From Mycobacterium sp. ENV421 (GTDB lineage: Bacteria > Actinomycetota > Actinomycetes > Mycobacteriales > Mycobacteriaceae): 64,000 nt of DNA. How positions within the stretch are numbered: position 1 is the first letter of the stretch; each line of letters starts with the position of its first letter. This document shows positions 1-7,739 of this stretch, piece after piece. The stretch spans positions 84,205 through 148,204 of the forward strand of contig NZ_PDHO01000013.1 in assembly GCF_002887815.1 (NCBI RefSeq), written 5' to 3'. The notes under the pieces were generated by a model. It was not told the DNA's origin. It searched no databases and was given only the letters and a program-made list of their open reading frames with translations. Both the position numbers and the translations under genes were made by a program.

Positions 1-502
1 CGCCGAGCAGATGGGCCACTTCTACGCCGACCTGCTCGATTCCTACGCGCTGGTGTCGATCGAGGATCCGCTGTCCGAGGACGACTGGGACGGCTGGGTC
101 GAGCTCACCACCGCCATCGGCGACCGGGTGCAGCTGGTCGGCGACGACCTGTTCGTCACCAACCCCGAACGGCTCGAAGACGGTATCGAGCGGGGCGCGG
201 CCAACGCATTGTTGGTGAAGGTCAACCAGATCGGCACGCTCACCGAGACCCTCGACGCGGTCGCGCTGGCGCACAACAGCGGCTACCGGACGATGATGAG
301 CCACCGCAGCGGCGAGACCGAGGACACCACCATCGCCGACCTGGCCGTCGCCGTCAGCTCCGGTCAGATCAAGACCGGAGCGCCTGCCCGCAGCGAGCGC
401 GTTGCCAAGTACAACCAGTTGCTGCGCATCGAGGAAGCACTCGGCGATGCCGCGCGGTACGCCGGCGACTTGGCCTTCCCGCGGTTCGTGGTCGGAGACT
501 AG
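1..502 (+). CDS. eno: Enolase, C-terminal part (5' end outside window)
   Basis: Enolase converts 2-phosphoglycerate to phosphoenolpyruvate in glycolysis. The reading frame is open from base 2 and carries C-terminal enolase hallmarks in order: SIEDPLSEDDWDGW with a metal-binding acid, QLVGDDLFVTN with the second metal Asp, LVKVNQIGTLTET with the catalytic Lys, and SHRSGETED followed by KTGAPARSERVAKYNQLLRIEE. It is the first gene of a forward cluster with the FtsB-like gene, 36 bases downstream. Nothing looks broken; only the N-terminal part is cut off by the window edge. Identification is very secure. Confidence 0.98.
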   Translation, partial: AEQMGHFYADLLDSYALVSIEDPLSEDDWDGWVELTTAIGDRVQLVGDDLFVTNPERLEDGIERGAANALLVKVNQIGTLTETLDAVALAHNSGYRTMMSHRSGETEDTTIADLAVAVSSGQIKTGAPARSERVAKYNQLLRIEEALGDAARYAGDLAFPRFVVGD

Positions 503-538
503 GTCCCGAAGGGACCGGGAAGAGGCCTGAAAGAGACT

Positions 539-1234
539 GTGGCGGAAAGCAAGCGGCCCGACTCGAAGCGACGCTCACCGGCCTCCCGGCCGGGGGGCTC
601 GGGTCGTGTCCGCTCACGTACGTCGCCGTCGGCCAAGAAAGACCCCCGTCCCACCGAGACCAGGGCCAAACCGGAGGCGGTCGGAGTTGTCGCGCCTGCC
701 GCATCCGAGACCGGGCATACGGTCTCCGAACCGGTCCGCCGTGCCATCGCGGCATCGGCGGAGCGTCAGAGCGAACAGCGGCTGGGCTTCACCGCCCGCC
801 GCGCGGCCATCCTGGCGGCGGTGGTCTGCGTGCTCACGCTGACCATCGCCGGTCCGGTGCGCACCTATTTCGCGCAGCGCACCGAGATGAAGCAGCTCGC
901 CGCGACAGAGGCCGCGCTGCGACACCAGATCGCCGATCTGGAGTCGCAGAAGGCCAAGCTGGCTGATCCGGTGTACATCGCGGCGCAGGCTCGTGAGCGG
1001 CTCGGCTTCGTGATGCCGGGCGACATCCCCTACCAGGTGCAGCTGCCGCCGGGAGCTGTCGTCACACCCGACACCGGGCCGCAGGCCGCGCCGGTGCGCA
1101 GTAACGACCCCTGGTACACCTCGTTGTGGCACACCATCGCCGACACCCCGCACGGGCCGCCACCGGTCCCGGCCGCCGATCCTGCGCCGCCACCTGAACC
1201 CGGTCCCGCACCACCCCCGGCGCCCGGTGGTTGA
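539..1234 (+). CDS. FtsB/DivIC-like septum formation initiator (Rv1024-type)
   Basis: Bitopic membrane protein of the FtsB/DivIC family, which in other bacteria bridges FtsL and FtsQ in the divisome. The 231-residue product has a basic, Pro/Ser-rich cytoplasmic N-terminus (about 1-85), one membrane segment (about 89-106), a short coiled coil (about 113-142) and a DPVYIAAQARERLGFVMPGD stretch typical of DivIC domains, then a Pro-rich tail. The start is GTG at 539, preceded by a purine-rich AAAGAGA. The stop overlaps the next gene's GTG. The place after eno matches mycobacteria, where the homologue is Rv1024. Divisome membership is inferred from family, not shown here. Confidence 0.9.
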   Translation: MAESKRPDSKRRSPASRPGGSGRVRSRTSPSAKKDPRPTETRAKPEAVGVVAPAASETGHTVSEPVRRAIAASAERQSEQRLGFTARRAAILAAVVCVLTLTIAGPVRTYFAQRTEMKQLAATEAALRHQIADLESQKAKLADPVYIAAQARERLGFVMPGDIPYQVQLPPGAVVTPDTGPQAAPVRSNDPWYTSLWHTIADTPHGPPPVPAADPAPPPEPGPAPPPAPGG

Positions 1235-1724
1235 CCCCGCCGATCTCGACGCGGTGGCGCGGCAGCTCGGGCGCGAGCCGCGCGGCGTACTGGAGATCGC
1301 CTATCGCTGCCCCAACGGTGAACCGGCCGTGGTGAAAACCGCGCCCCGGCTGCCCGACGGCACGCCGTTCCCGACGCTGTACTACCTGACCCATCCGGCG
1401 CTGACCGCGGCGGCGAGCCGGCTGGAGTCCGACGGGCTGATGCGCGGCATGAGTGAGCGGTTGGCTCAGGACCCGGACCTGGCCGCGGCCTACCGGCGGG
1501 CCCACGAGTCGTACCTGGCCGAGCGTGACGCGATCGAGCCGCTGGGCACCACGTTCACCGGGGGTGGCATGCCCGACCGGGTCAAGTGTCTGCACGTGGT
1601 GATCGCGCATTCATTGGCAAAAGGCAGGGGCGTCAACCCATTCGGCGACGAGGCGCTGGCCGTGCTGGCCGCCGAGCCGGGGATGGCGGGAATCCTGGAC
1701 AACGAGGAGTGGACATCATCGTAG
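1227..1724 (+). CDS. DUF501 family protein (Rv1025-type)
   Basis: Conserved actinobacterial protein of 165 residues of the DUF501 family; biochemical function unknown. The characteristic segment MPDRVKCLHVVIAHSLAKG followed by GVNPFGDEAL is present near residues 115-145. GTG at 1227 is embedded in the last codons of the FtsB-like gene, and its 3' end overlaps the likely start of ppx/gppA, so the three genes look translationally coupled. The HxxxAH-like pattern could bind metal, but that is only a guess. The constant position between divC and ppx in actinobacteria suggests a linked role. Confidence 0.88.
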   Translation: MVDPADLDAVARQLGREPRGVLEIAYRCPNGEPAVVKTAPRLPDGTPFPTLYYLTHPALTAAASRLESDGLMRGMSERLAQDPDLAAAYRRAHESYLAERDAIEPLGTTFTGGGMPDRVKCLHVVIAHSLAKGRGVNPFGDEALAVLAAEPGMAGILDNEEWTSS

Positions 1725-2671
1725 AGACGAACCGGGTTGCGGCCATCGACTGCGGCACCAACTCGATCCGGCTACTGATCGCCGACCTGGACGAGGGACG
1801 CCTGCACGATGTGCACCGGGACATGCGCATAGTGCGGCTGGGTCAAGGTGTGGACGCCACCGGGCAATTCGCCCCTGACGCACTGGCCCGCACGCAGGCC
1901 GCGCTGGTGGACTACGCCGCGCTGCTCAAGCAGTTCGACGTCGGCAAGGTGCGGATGGTGGCGACGTCGGCCACTCGGGATGCGGCCAATCGTGACGTGT
2001 TCTTCGCGATGACCGCAGAGGTGCTGGACCCGGTGGTGTCCGGTGCGGTCGCCGAGGTGATCACCGGGCACGAGGAAGCGGAGCTGTCCTTCAACGGCGC
2101 GGTAGGCGAACTGGACAGTGCCGCAGGGCCGTTCGTGGTTGTCGACCTCGGCGGCGGCTCCACCGAGGTGGTGCTGGGTAACCAGGCAGGCGGCGTGCAG
2201 GCCAGCTTCTCCGCCGATATCGGATGCGTGCGGCTCACCGAACGCTGCCTGCACTCCGATCCGCCGACCGCGACCGAGATCGCCGCCGCCCGCGAGGTGG
2301 TGCGAGAACGTCTCGGCCAGGCATTGCGCGCGGTACCCGTGGACCAGGCGAAGACCTGGGTGGGGGTGGCGGGCACGTTCACCACGATCACCGCGCTGGC
2401 CCAGCACATGACCACCTACGATCCCGCGGCCATCCATCTGTCGCGGATCGGGGTTCCGGACTTGCTTGCGGTCTGCGAGCAACTCGTCGGGATGACCCGC
2501 AAGCAGCGTGCCGCGCTCGGTCCGATGCACGAGGGTCGCGTCGACGTCATCGGCGGCGGTTCGATCGTCGTCGAGGAACTCGCCTACGCGCTGGGTCAGC
2601 GGGCGGGGATCGACGCGCTGGTGGTCAGCGAGCACGACATCCTCGACGGGATCGCGTTGTCGCTCGCCTGA
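1709..2671 (+). CDS. Ppx/GppA phosphatase family (exopolyphosphatase / pppGpp phosphohydrolase)
   Basis: Ppx/GppA enzymes of the ASKHA fold hydrolyse terminal phosphates of polyphosphate or pppGpp. The product shows the phosphate-1 motif AAIDCGTNSIRLLIAD near the N-terminus and the phosphate-2 motif VVDLGGGSTEV around residue 145. GTG at 1709 gives 320 residues, the usual length of the short, single-module actinobacterial form. A longer open frame reaches 1586 but would lie inside DUF501, so the shorter start was chosen. It corresponds to Rv1026 (PPX2). Whether polyphosphate or pppGpp is the substrate cannot be read from sequence. Confidence 0.92.
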   Translation: MDIIVETNRVAAIDCGTNSIRLLIADLDEGRLHDVHRDMRIVRLGQGVDATGQFAPDALARTQAALVDYAALLKQFDVGKVRMVATSATRDAANRDVFFAMTAEVLDPVVSGAVAEVITGHEEAELSFNGAVGELDSAAGPFVVVDLGGGSTEVVLGNQAGGVQASFSADIGCVRLTERCLHSDPPTATEIAAAREVVRERLGQALRAVPVDQAKTWVGVAGTFTTITALAQHMTTYDPAAIHLSRIGVPDLLAVCEQLVGMTRKQRAALGPMHEGRVDVIGGGSIVVEELAYALGQRAGIDALVVSEHDILDGIALSLA

Positions 2672-2678
2672 GCGTCTC

Positions 2679-3185
2679 TCACTCGTCCTCGGGCAGCACC
2701 AGCGGTTCCCCGTCGGCTCCGGTCGGTGTCTTCGTGCCGGCGAGCGTGATGCCCAGCAGTGTCATGACCACGCCGATCGCGAGGTGGAGCCAGTTGTCGG
2801 CGTTGTTGATCGGCAAGATGTTTCGCGGACCGGCCAGGTCGATGAGCAGACCGTAGACCCAGAGGCCCACGAAGATCAGCCCGCCGCCGATCAGGTACGC
2901 CCGCGCTCGGGCGAATGTGCCCGCCAGCGCCAGGCCGGCCACGCCGAAGCCGAGATGCACCAGGTTGTGCACCACCGACACCTCGAACACACCGAACAGC
3001 TGCGAGCGTGAACCGTGCGCCCAGTGCAGCTGATCCAGATGTGTGGTCAGACCGGGAATGAAGCCGGCGATCGCGACAGCAAGGAACGCCGCGGCGACCA
3101 GCACTGCGGCTCCCTGTACCGCCAGCAGGCCGACGCGTGCCCGCTGGAGCCTGCCGGAACGGGCTGTCTCCATGAGGGTCTGCAT
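2679..3185 (-). CDS. DUF4383 four-helix membrane protein
   Basis: Small integral membrane protein, about 168 residues, with four hydrophobic helices: one near the N-terminus (VGLLAVQGAAVLVAAAFLAV), two in the middle (HNLVHLGFGVAGLALAGTFA and YLIGGGLIFVGLWVYGLLID) and one near the C-terminus (LHLAIGVVMTLLGITLAG). The HNLVHL...G and NNADNWLHLAIG patterns are typical of DUF4383. ATG at 3185 is preferred; an in-frame TTG lies at 3194 and another ATG at 3173. It ends tail-to-tail with ppx, seven bases apart. It lies 45 bases downstream of the metallothionein-like peptide on the same strand, so co-transcription is likely. Function unknown. Confidence 0.82.
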   Translation of the reverse strand: MQTLMETARSGRLQRARVGLLAVQGAAVLVAAAFLAVAIAGFIPGLTTHLDQLHWAHGSRSQLFGVFEVSVVHNLVHLGFGVAGLALAGTFARARAYLIGGGLIFVGLWVYGLLIDLAGPRNILPINNADNWLHLAIGVVMTLLGITLAGTKTPTGADGEPLVLPEDE

Positions 3186-3230
3186 ACCCGTCAATACGGG
3201 CGGTCAACCCGCGAGCGCGGGCACCGTCGG

Positions 3231-3335
3231 TTAGAGCTTGACCTTGCAGCCGCTCCCGATGTTGTGGCAGTGGTGGCCACCGTCGCAGGCATTACAACGG
3301 CAGGTGCAGCCACCGGTGTGCTTGGGCTGGTTCAT
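3231..3335 (-). CDS. 34-residue Cys/His-rich metallothionein-like peptide
   Basis: A very short gene encoding a peptide with six Cys (positions 10, 12, 14, 17, 23, 30) and four His (6, 21, 22, 24). The core CTCRCNAC followed by GGHHCH is a metal-thiolate pattern, so the likely role is cytosolic binding of Cu, Zn or Cd. The start is well supported: AAGGAGAT lies about ten bases before ATG. The 45-base gap to the DUF4383 gene suggests a shared transcript. It is not a simple copy of M. tuberculosis MymT, which is 53 residues. I see no RicR-type TACCC-N5-GGTA operator upstream. Metal binding is inferred from composition. Confidence 0.78.
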   Translation of the reverse strand: MNQPKHTGGCTCRCNACDGGHHCHNIGSGCKVKL

Positions 3336-3369
3336 GACACATCATCTCCTTCGCCAGGATGGTTCTCAC

Positions 3370-3375
3370 CCTAGT
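3370..3375 (-). promoter_or_regulatory. Possible -10 element (TAGGGT) of the metallothionein-like gene
   Basis: On the reverse strand TAGGGT lies about 35 bases before the ATG at 3335 and ahead of the AAGGAGAT ribosome-binding site. No good -35 hexamer is visible at 16-18 bases upstream. The rest of the 202-base gap 3336-3537 up to the kdpE stop holds no further gene or clear terminator that I can support. Confidence 0.35.
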
Positions 3376-3537
3376 TCGCGGCCGAGCCCCGCGGTCGGGA
3401 TTCACGAGTCCATCGCGCCCCGCCGACCACAGCCGCCACAGCTGTACCGCGCGGGCCGCCGAGATCGACGCCAGCGAGATGGGCTCTCGAATTTTCCCGC
3501 GCTGCCGTCGATTTCGATGAACCGGCGGGGCTGACCG

Positions 3538-4224
3538 TCACTGCTCGAACCGGTAGCCCATGCCCGCTTCGGTCAACAGGTGCCGCGGATGCGAAGGGTC
3601 GTCCTCCAGCTTTCGGCGCAGCTGCGCCAGGTACACCCGCAGATAGTGGGTCTCCTTGGCGTACGCCTGGCCCCACACCTCCTTGAGCAATTCCTCACGG
3701 CCCACCAGCTTGCCGCGGTTGCGCACCAGCATTTCGAGCATGCCCCACTCGGTGGGCGTCAGGTGAACCTCGGCACCGTTCTTGATCACCTTCTTGGCGG
3801 CCAGATCGACTGTGAATGAATCGGTTTCGATGACCGGCTCGTCGGTCTCCGACGCCGCCGCGCCCCGGCGCACGGCCGCGCGCAGCCGGGCCAGGAATTC
3901 GTCCATCCCGAACGGCTTGGTCACGTAGTCGTCGGCGCCGGCATCGAGCGCGTCGACCTTTTCCGCGGAGTCGGTGCGGGCGGACAGCACGATCACCGGC
4001 GCGGTCAGCCAGCCGCGCAGCCCGCCGAGGACCTCGATGCCGTCCATATCGGGCAGTCCGAGGTCCAGCACGATCACGTCCGGCCGTTGTTCGGCGGCGG
4101 CCTTCAGCGCCGCCGCGCCGGTAGCGGCGGTGATCACCTCGTAGCCGCGCACGCTCAGATTGATCCGCAACGCCCGCAGGATCTGCGGCTCGTCGTCGAT
4201 CACCAACACCTTGATCTTGCTCAT
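3538..4224 (-). CDS. kdpE: KdpE response regulator
   Basis: OmpR/PhoB-type DNA-binding response regulator, 228 residues, the output of the KdpD sensor controlling the high-affinity potassium pump. The receiver domain (1-118) has the acidic pair D10-D11, phospho-acceptor D54 in VLDLGLPDMDG, and the conserved Lys in DDYVTKPFGMDEF. The winged-helix domain (about 130-228) ends in the usual AGMGYRFEQ. The kdpD stop and the kdpE ATG abut as TGAATG, indicating translational coupling. It is the last gene of the collinear kdp operon; in M. tuberculosis kdpDE is instead divergent from kdpFABC (recalled). Confidence 0.97.
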   Translation of the reverse strand: MSKIKVLVIDDEPQILRALRINLSVRGYEVITAATGAAALKAAAEQRPDVIVLDLGLPDMDGIEVLGGLRGWLTAPVIVLSARTDSAEKVDALDAGADDYVTKPFGMDEFLARLRAAVRRGAAASETDEPVIETDSFTVDLAAKKVIKNGAEVHLTPTEWGMLEMLVRNRGKLVGREELLKEVWGQAYAKETHYLRVYLAQLRRKLEDDPSHPRHLLTEAGMGYRFEQ

Positions 4225-6831
4225 TCACCGCCCTCCCGGCGGCGCGGCCAGGTCGACGATCACAGTGAGACCGCCGCCGGGTGTGTCGGTGGCCGATATC
4301 GTGCCGCCCATCGCCTCGACGAATCCGCGGGCCACCGAAAGGCCCAGTCCGACACCGTATTTGTTGTTCCGGTCGCCGAGGCGCTGGAACGGCTCGAACA
4401 GCTGCTCCTCGGTGCCGCGGGGCACGCCGGGTCCTTCGTCGACGACGTTGATGAGCATCCGATCGCCGACGCGGCCCGCGTTGATCCGGACGATCGATTC
4501 GGGGGCGTACCGCAGAGCGTTGTCGACCAGGTTCGCCAGCACCCGCTCCAGCAGCCCGGCATCGGCCAGCGCCACCGCATCTCCGACGTCGACCTTCACC
4601 CGGTCGAGGCCCTTGGCGCCGAATCCGGTGGAGCCGCGGCCGATGCTCAGCAGCGCACGCTGGACCACCTCTTCGAGATACACCCGCTTGAGCTCGGGAC
4701 GGACCACCCCGGCGGCCAACCGCGACGAATCCAGCAGGTTGTCCACCAGCGCGGTCAGCTGGTCCACCGACTCCTCGACGGTGGCTAGCAGTTCGGCGGT
4801 GTCCTCCTTGGAGAAGCCGATGTCGTCGGAACGCAGGCTCGACACAGCGGCTTTGGCGCCGGCCAGCGGTGTGCGCAGGTCGTGGCTGACCGCGGACAGC
4901 AATGAGCGGCGAAGTTCGTCGGCCTTCTCGATCGCCTCGGCCTTGCTGGCTTCCTCGGTGAGTTCCCGCTGGCGGACCAGGCCGGCGGCCTGCTTGGCGA
5001 CGGCGGTGAGTACCCGCCGGTCGCGGGCGGGCAGACTGCGCCCGGACATCAGCATCCAGAACTCGTCGTCGCCGACCTCGATGGCGGTGTCGGCGGAATC
5101 GACTGTCACACAAGGGTCCTTGCCGACGCAGGCGACGATCTGTTCGTCCTGTCCGCGGACCCGCAGAATGCTCACGGCCCGCTGCGAGTAGGTTTCGCGG
5201 ACCCGTTCCAGCAGCGTGGCCAGATCCGCGCCGCGCAGCACGGAGCCGGCGAACAAGGTCAGCAGCTCGGCTTCCTGGGAGGCGCGCCGTGCCTCACGTT
5301 GGCGGCTGGCCGCACGGTCGACCAGGATCGCGACCGCGACGCCGAGCATCAGCAGGACCAGCTCGGTGACGGCGGCGTCGGGTTCGGCGATGGTGAAGGT
5401 ATAGCGCGGTGCGGTGAGGAAGTAGTTGAGCAGCAGACCGGACAGCATGGCCGACACCACCGCCGGCGCCACGCCGCCGAGCAGCGCGACGATCAGCACG
5501 CCGACCACGAACATGGCGCTCTCGCCGCCGATGGACAGATACTTGTCCAGGAAGAGCGCGGTGAACGCGCAGATGACCGACGGCACGATGACGGCGGCCA
5601 GCCAGGAGATCACCCGGCGTTCGCGGGGCGACGCCGCCCGCACCGAGAAGCCCCGCTTGGCCTCCTCATGGGTCACCATGTGCACGTCGATCTTGCCGGA
5701 GTCCTGGACGATCGCCGCGCCGATGCCTTCGTCGAAGACGCGGGCCCACCGGGACCGCCGGGACGTGCCGATCACCAGCTGGGTGGCGTTCATCTCGCGG
5801 GCGAAGTCCAACAGCGCTTTACCCACATCGTCGCCGACGACGGTGTGCACGGTGGCGCCCACGCTGGCGGCCAGCTCGCGGACTTTCCCCATCTGCGGCG
5901 CCGAGACCCCGGACAATCCGTCGCCTCGTGCCACGTGGACGATCATCAGCTCGGCGCTGGCCTTCGATGCGATCCGAGATGCCCGGCGCACCAACGTCTC
6001 TGACTCGCCGCCACCGGTGACCGCGACGACGACACGCTCGCGGGCTTCCCAGGTCGCGGTGATCTTGTTGTCGGCACGATATTTGGCCAGTGCGGCGTCC
6101 ACCTGGTCGGCCAGCCACAGCAGCGCGAGTTCCCGAAGCGCGGTCAGGTTGCCCCGGCGGAAGTAGTTCGACAGTGCCGCGTCGACCTTCTCCGGTGCGT
6201 AGACATTGCCATGAGAAAGCCTGCGCCGCAGCGCCTCCGGGGTGATATCGACCAACTCGATCTGGGCGGCGCTGCGGACGATCTCGTCGGGCACCGTCTC
6301 CTGCTGCTCGATGCCGGTGATCTGTGCGACGACGTCGTTGAGGCTCTCCAAGTGTTGGACGTTGACCGTCGAGATCACCGCGATGCCGGCGTCGAGCAGC
6401 TCCTCGACGTCCTGCCAGCGTTTGGGGTTCTTGCTGCCGGGTGTGTTGGTGTGGGCCAGCTCGTCGACGAGCACGACCTGCGGCTTGCGGGCCAGCACGG
6501 CAGGCACGTCGAGTTCGGGGAAGCTGGTGCCGCGATAGTCGATGTAGCGGGGTGCGATGACCTCGATGCCACTGAGCAGGTCGGCCGTCTTCTTCCGGCC
6601 GTGGGTCTCGACCACGGCGGCCACCAGATCCGTGCCGCGCTCCAGACGGCGATGCGCCTCGCCGAGCATCGCGAACGTCTTGCCCACGCCTGGCGCGGCG
6701 CCGAGGTAGATGCGCAACTCGCCTCGCTTCGGCCGGGGGCTCCAGGAGGCGGGCTGCGAGTCGCTCTCGGACGACGTGTCCGGCGGCGGGTCGCCGCCGG
6801 ACGTCACGCGCGGCGGTTGCACGGTGTCCAC
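4225..6831 (-). CDS. kdpD: KdpD osmosensitive potassium-responsive histidine kinase
   Basis: Membrane sensor kinase of the Kdp system. With GTG at 6831 the protein has 868 residues. Domains in order: KdpD N-terminal domain with Walker A GAAPGVGKT at 44-52; a universal-stress-like domain including GTSRRSRWARVFDEG; four membrane helices of the DUF4118 type (about 420-520); a GAF-like region; HisKA with SAVSHDLRTPL carrying the phospho-accepting His; and an ATPase domain with NLVDNALRY, DEGPGVP and YGVGLGLSVARG. An open frame reaches back to 7002 but overlaps kdpC. A second GTG at 6858 is also possible, so the exact start is open. Confidence 0.95.
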   Translation of the reverse strand: MDTVQPPRVTSGGDPPPDTSSESDSQPASWSPRPKRGELRIYLGAAPGVGKTFAMLGEAHRRLERGTDLVAAVVETHGRKKTADLLSGIEVIAPRYIDYRGTSFPELDVPAVLARKPQVVLVDELAHTNTPGSKNPKRWQDVEELLDAGIAVISTVNVQHLESLNDVVAQITGIEQQETVPDEIVRSAAQIELVDITPEALRRRLSHGNVYAPEKVDAALSNYFRRGNLTALRELALLWLADQVDAALAKYRADNKITATWEARERVVVAVTGGGESETLVRRASRIASKASAELMIVHVARGDGLSGVSAPQMGKVRELAASVGATVHTVVGDDVGKALLDFAREMNATQLVIGTSRRSRWARVFDEGIGAAIVQDSGKIDVHMVTHEEAKRGFSVRAASPRERRVISWLAAVIVPSVICAFTALFLDKYLSIGGESAMFVVGVLIVALLGGVAPAVVSAMLSGLLLNYFLTAPRYTFTIAEPDAAVTELVLLMLGVAVAILVDRAASRQREARRASQEAELLTLFAGSVLRGADLATLLERVRETYSQRAVSILRVRGQDEQIVACVGKDPCVTVDSADTAIEVGDDEFWMLMSGRSLPARDRRVLTAVAKQAAGLVRQRELTEEASKAEAIEKADELRRSLLSAVSHDLRTPLAGAKAAVSSLRSDDIGFSKEDTAELLATVEESVDQLTALVDNLLDSSRLAAGVVRPELKRVYLEEVVQRALLSIGRGSTGFGAKGLDRVKVDVGDAVALADAGLLERVLANLVDNALRYAPESIVRINAGRVGDRMLINVVDEGPGVPRGTEEQLFEPFQRLGDRNNKYGVGLGLSVARGFVEAMGGTISATDTPGGGLTVIVDLAAPPGGR

Positions 6832-6865
6832 GTCTCTATTATTCGCAGATCGATCCACCGTGAGA

Positions 6866-7738
6866 TCAGCTCTTGATACCGAACTTCTCGTCCAGCGCGA
6901 TGTTGAGTTCGAGGACGTTGACACGCGGTTCGCCGAAGACGCCGAGTGTGCGGCCGTCGGTGTGCTCGGCGAGAAGACCCCGAATCTGGTCGGCGCTGAC
7001 ACCGCGGGCCTTGGCGACCCGCGCGATCTGCAGGTCGGCGTAGGCGGGGGAGATGTTCGGGTCGAGGCCGCTGGCGCTGGCGGTCACCGCGTCGGCGGGT
7101 ACCACGGGTTCACCGGCCGCACCCTTGATCGGGACGATCTGCCCGGTCGTGTAGTCCTCGCCGGACTGGGCGCATTGCACCCGCACACCCTCGTACGTCG
7201 CGAGGAACGGGGTCGTGGTGGTCTGGCACGGCTCGTTGACGCTGACGACCTTGGTGGGGGCGGCGACGTTGCCGCGGGCGTCGCGCGGCCCGATCACCGA
7301 CAACACCGCACCGACACCGTCGCCGGTGCAGAACGGGCGCGTGCCGTCGACGCCGTCGAGGTCGCCGGCCGCCTTGCTGCGGGTGCAGACCTGGGTCAGC
7401 AGGCTCGGCTTGTCGGGACTGTCCACGATGCTTTCCGGGCCCAGATTCGACGCGCCGGTGGCCAGCGGGTCGTATCCGTTGCCGGCCGCCGACGGGCGGC
7501 TCTGGAAGTACTGCGGCAGCGGGTTGCCCTTATCGTCGGTGAACGATTGGCCGATCAGGCTGGAGCCCAACAGCTTTCCGTTCACCTCGATGATCGAACC
7601 GTCGGCCTTGTCCTTGAGCCCGGGGATCTGAGCCACCAGCCAGATGAACAGCGGGTAGCCGACCCCGACGATGACGGTGAGGACCAGCAGCGCCCGCAGC
7701 GCCGCCCAGTGTTGACGAACGAGACTGGAGAAGTTCAT
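6866..7738 (-). CDS. kdpC: Potassium-transporting ATPase subunit KdpC
   Basis: Small stabilising subunit of the KdpFABC pump. At 290 residues it is longer than the roughly 190-residue enteric form because of an inserted middle section, as in other mycobacterial KdpC. One N-terminal membrane helix (about 14-37, ALRALLVLTVIVGVGYPLF) is followed by family blocks GSSLIGQSF, YFQSRPSAAG, GASNLGPES, VPADAVTASASGLDPNISPAYA and the C-terminal VNVLELNIALDE. ATG at 7738 lies directly after the kdpB stop, so the two are tightly coupled. Confidence 0.97.
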   Translation of the reverse strand: MNFSSLVRQHWAALRALLVLTVIVGVGYPLFIWLVAQIPGLKDKADGSIIEVNGKLLGSSLIGQSFTDDKGNPLPQYFQSRPSAAGNGYDPLATGASNLGPESIVDSPDKPSLLTQVCTRSKAAGDLDGVDGTRPFCTGDGVGAVLSVIGPRDARGNVAAPTKVVSVNEPCQTTTTPFLATYEGVRVQCAQSGEDYTTGQIVPIKGAAGEPVVPADAVTASASGLDPNISPAYADLQIARVAKARGVSADQIRGLLAEHTDGRTLGVFGEPRVNVLELNIALDEKFGIKS

Positions 7739-7739
7739 G

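Noticed and set aside
6831..7002. An N-terminal extension of kdpD up to 7002.
   Set aside because: It would overlap kdpC by more than 130 bases and lacks KdpD homology.
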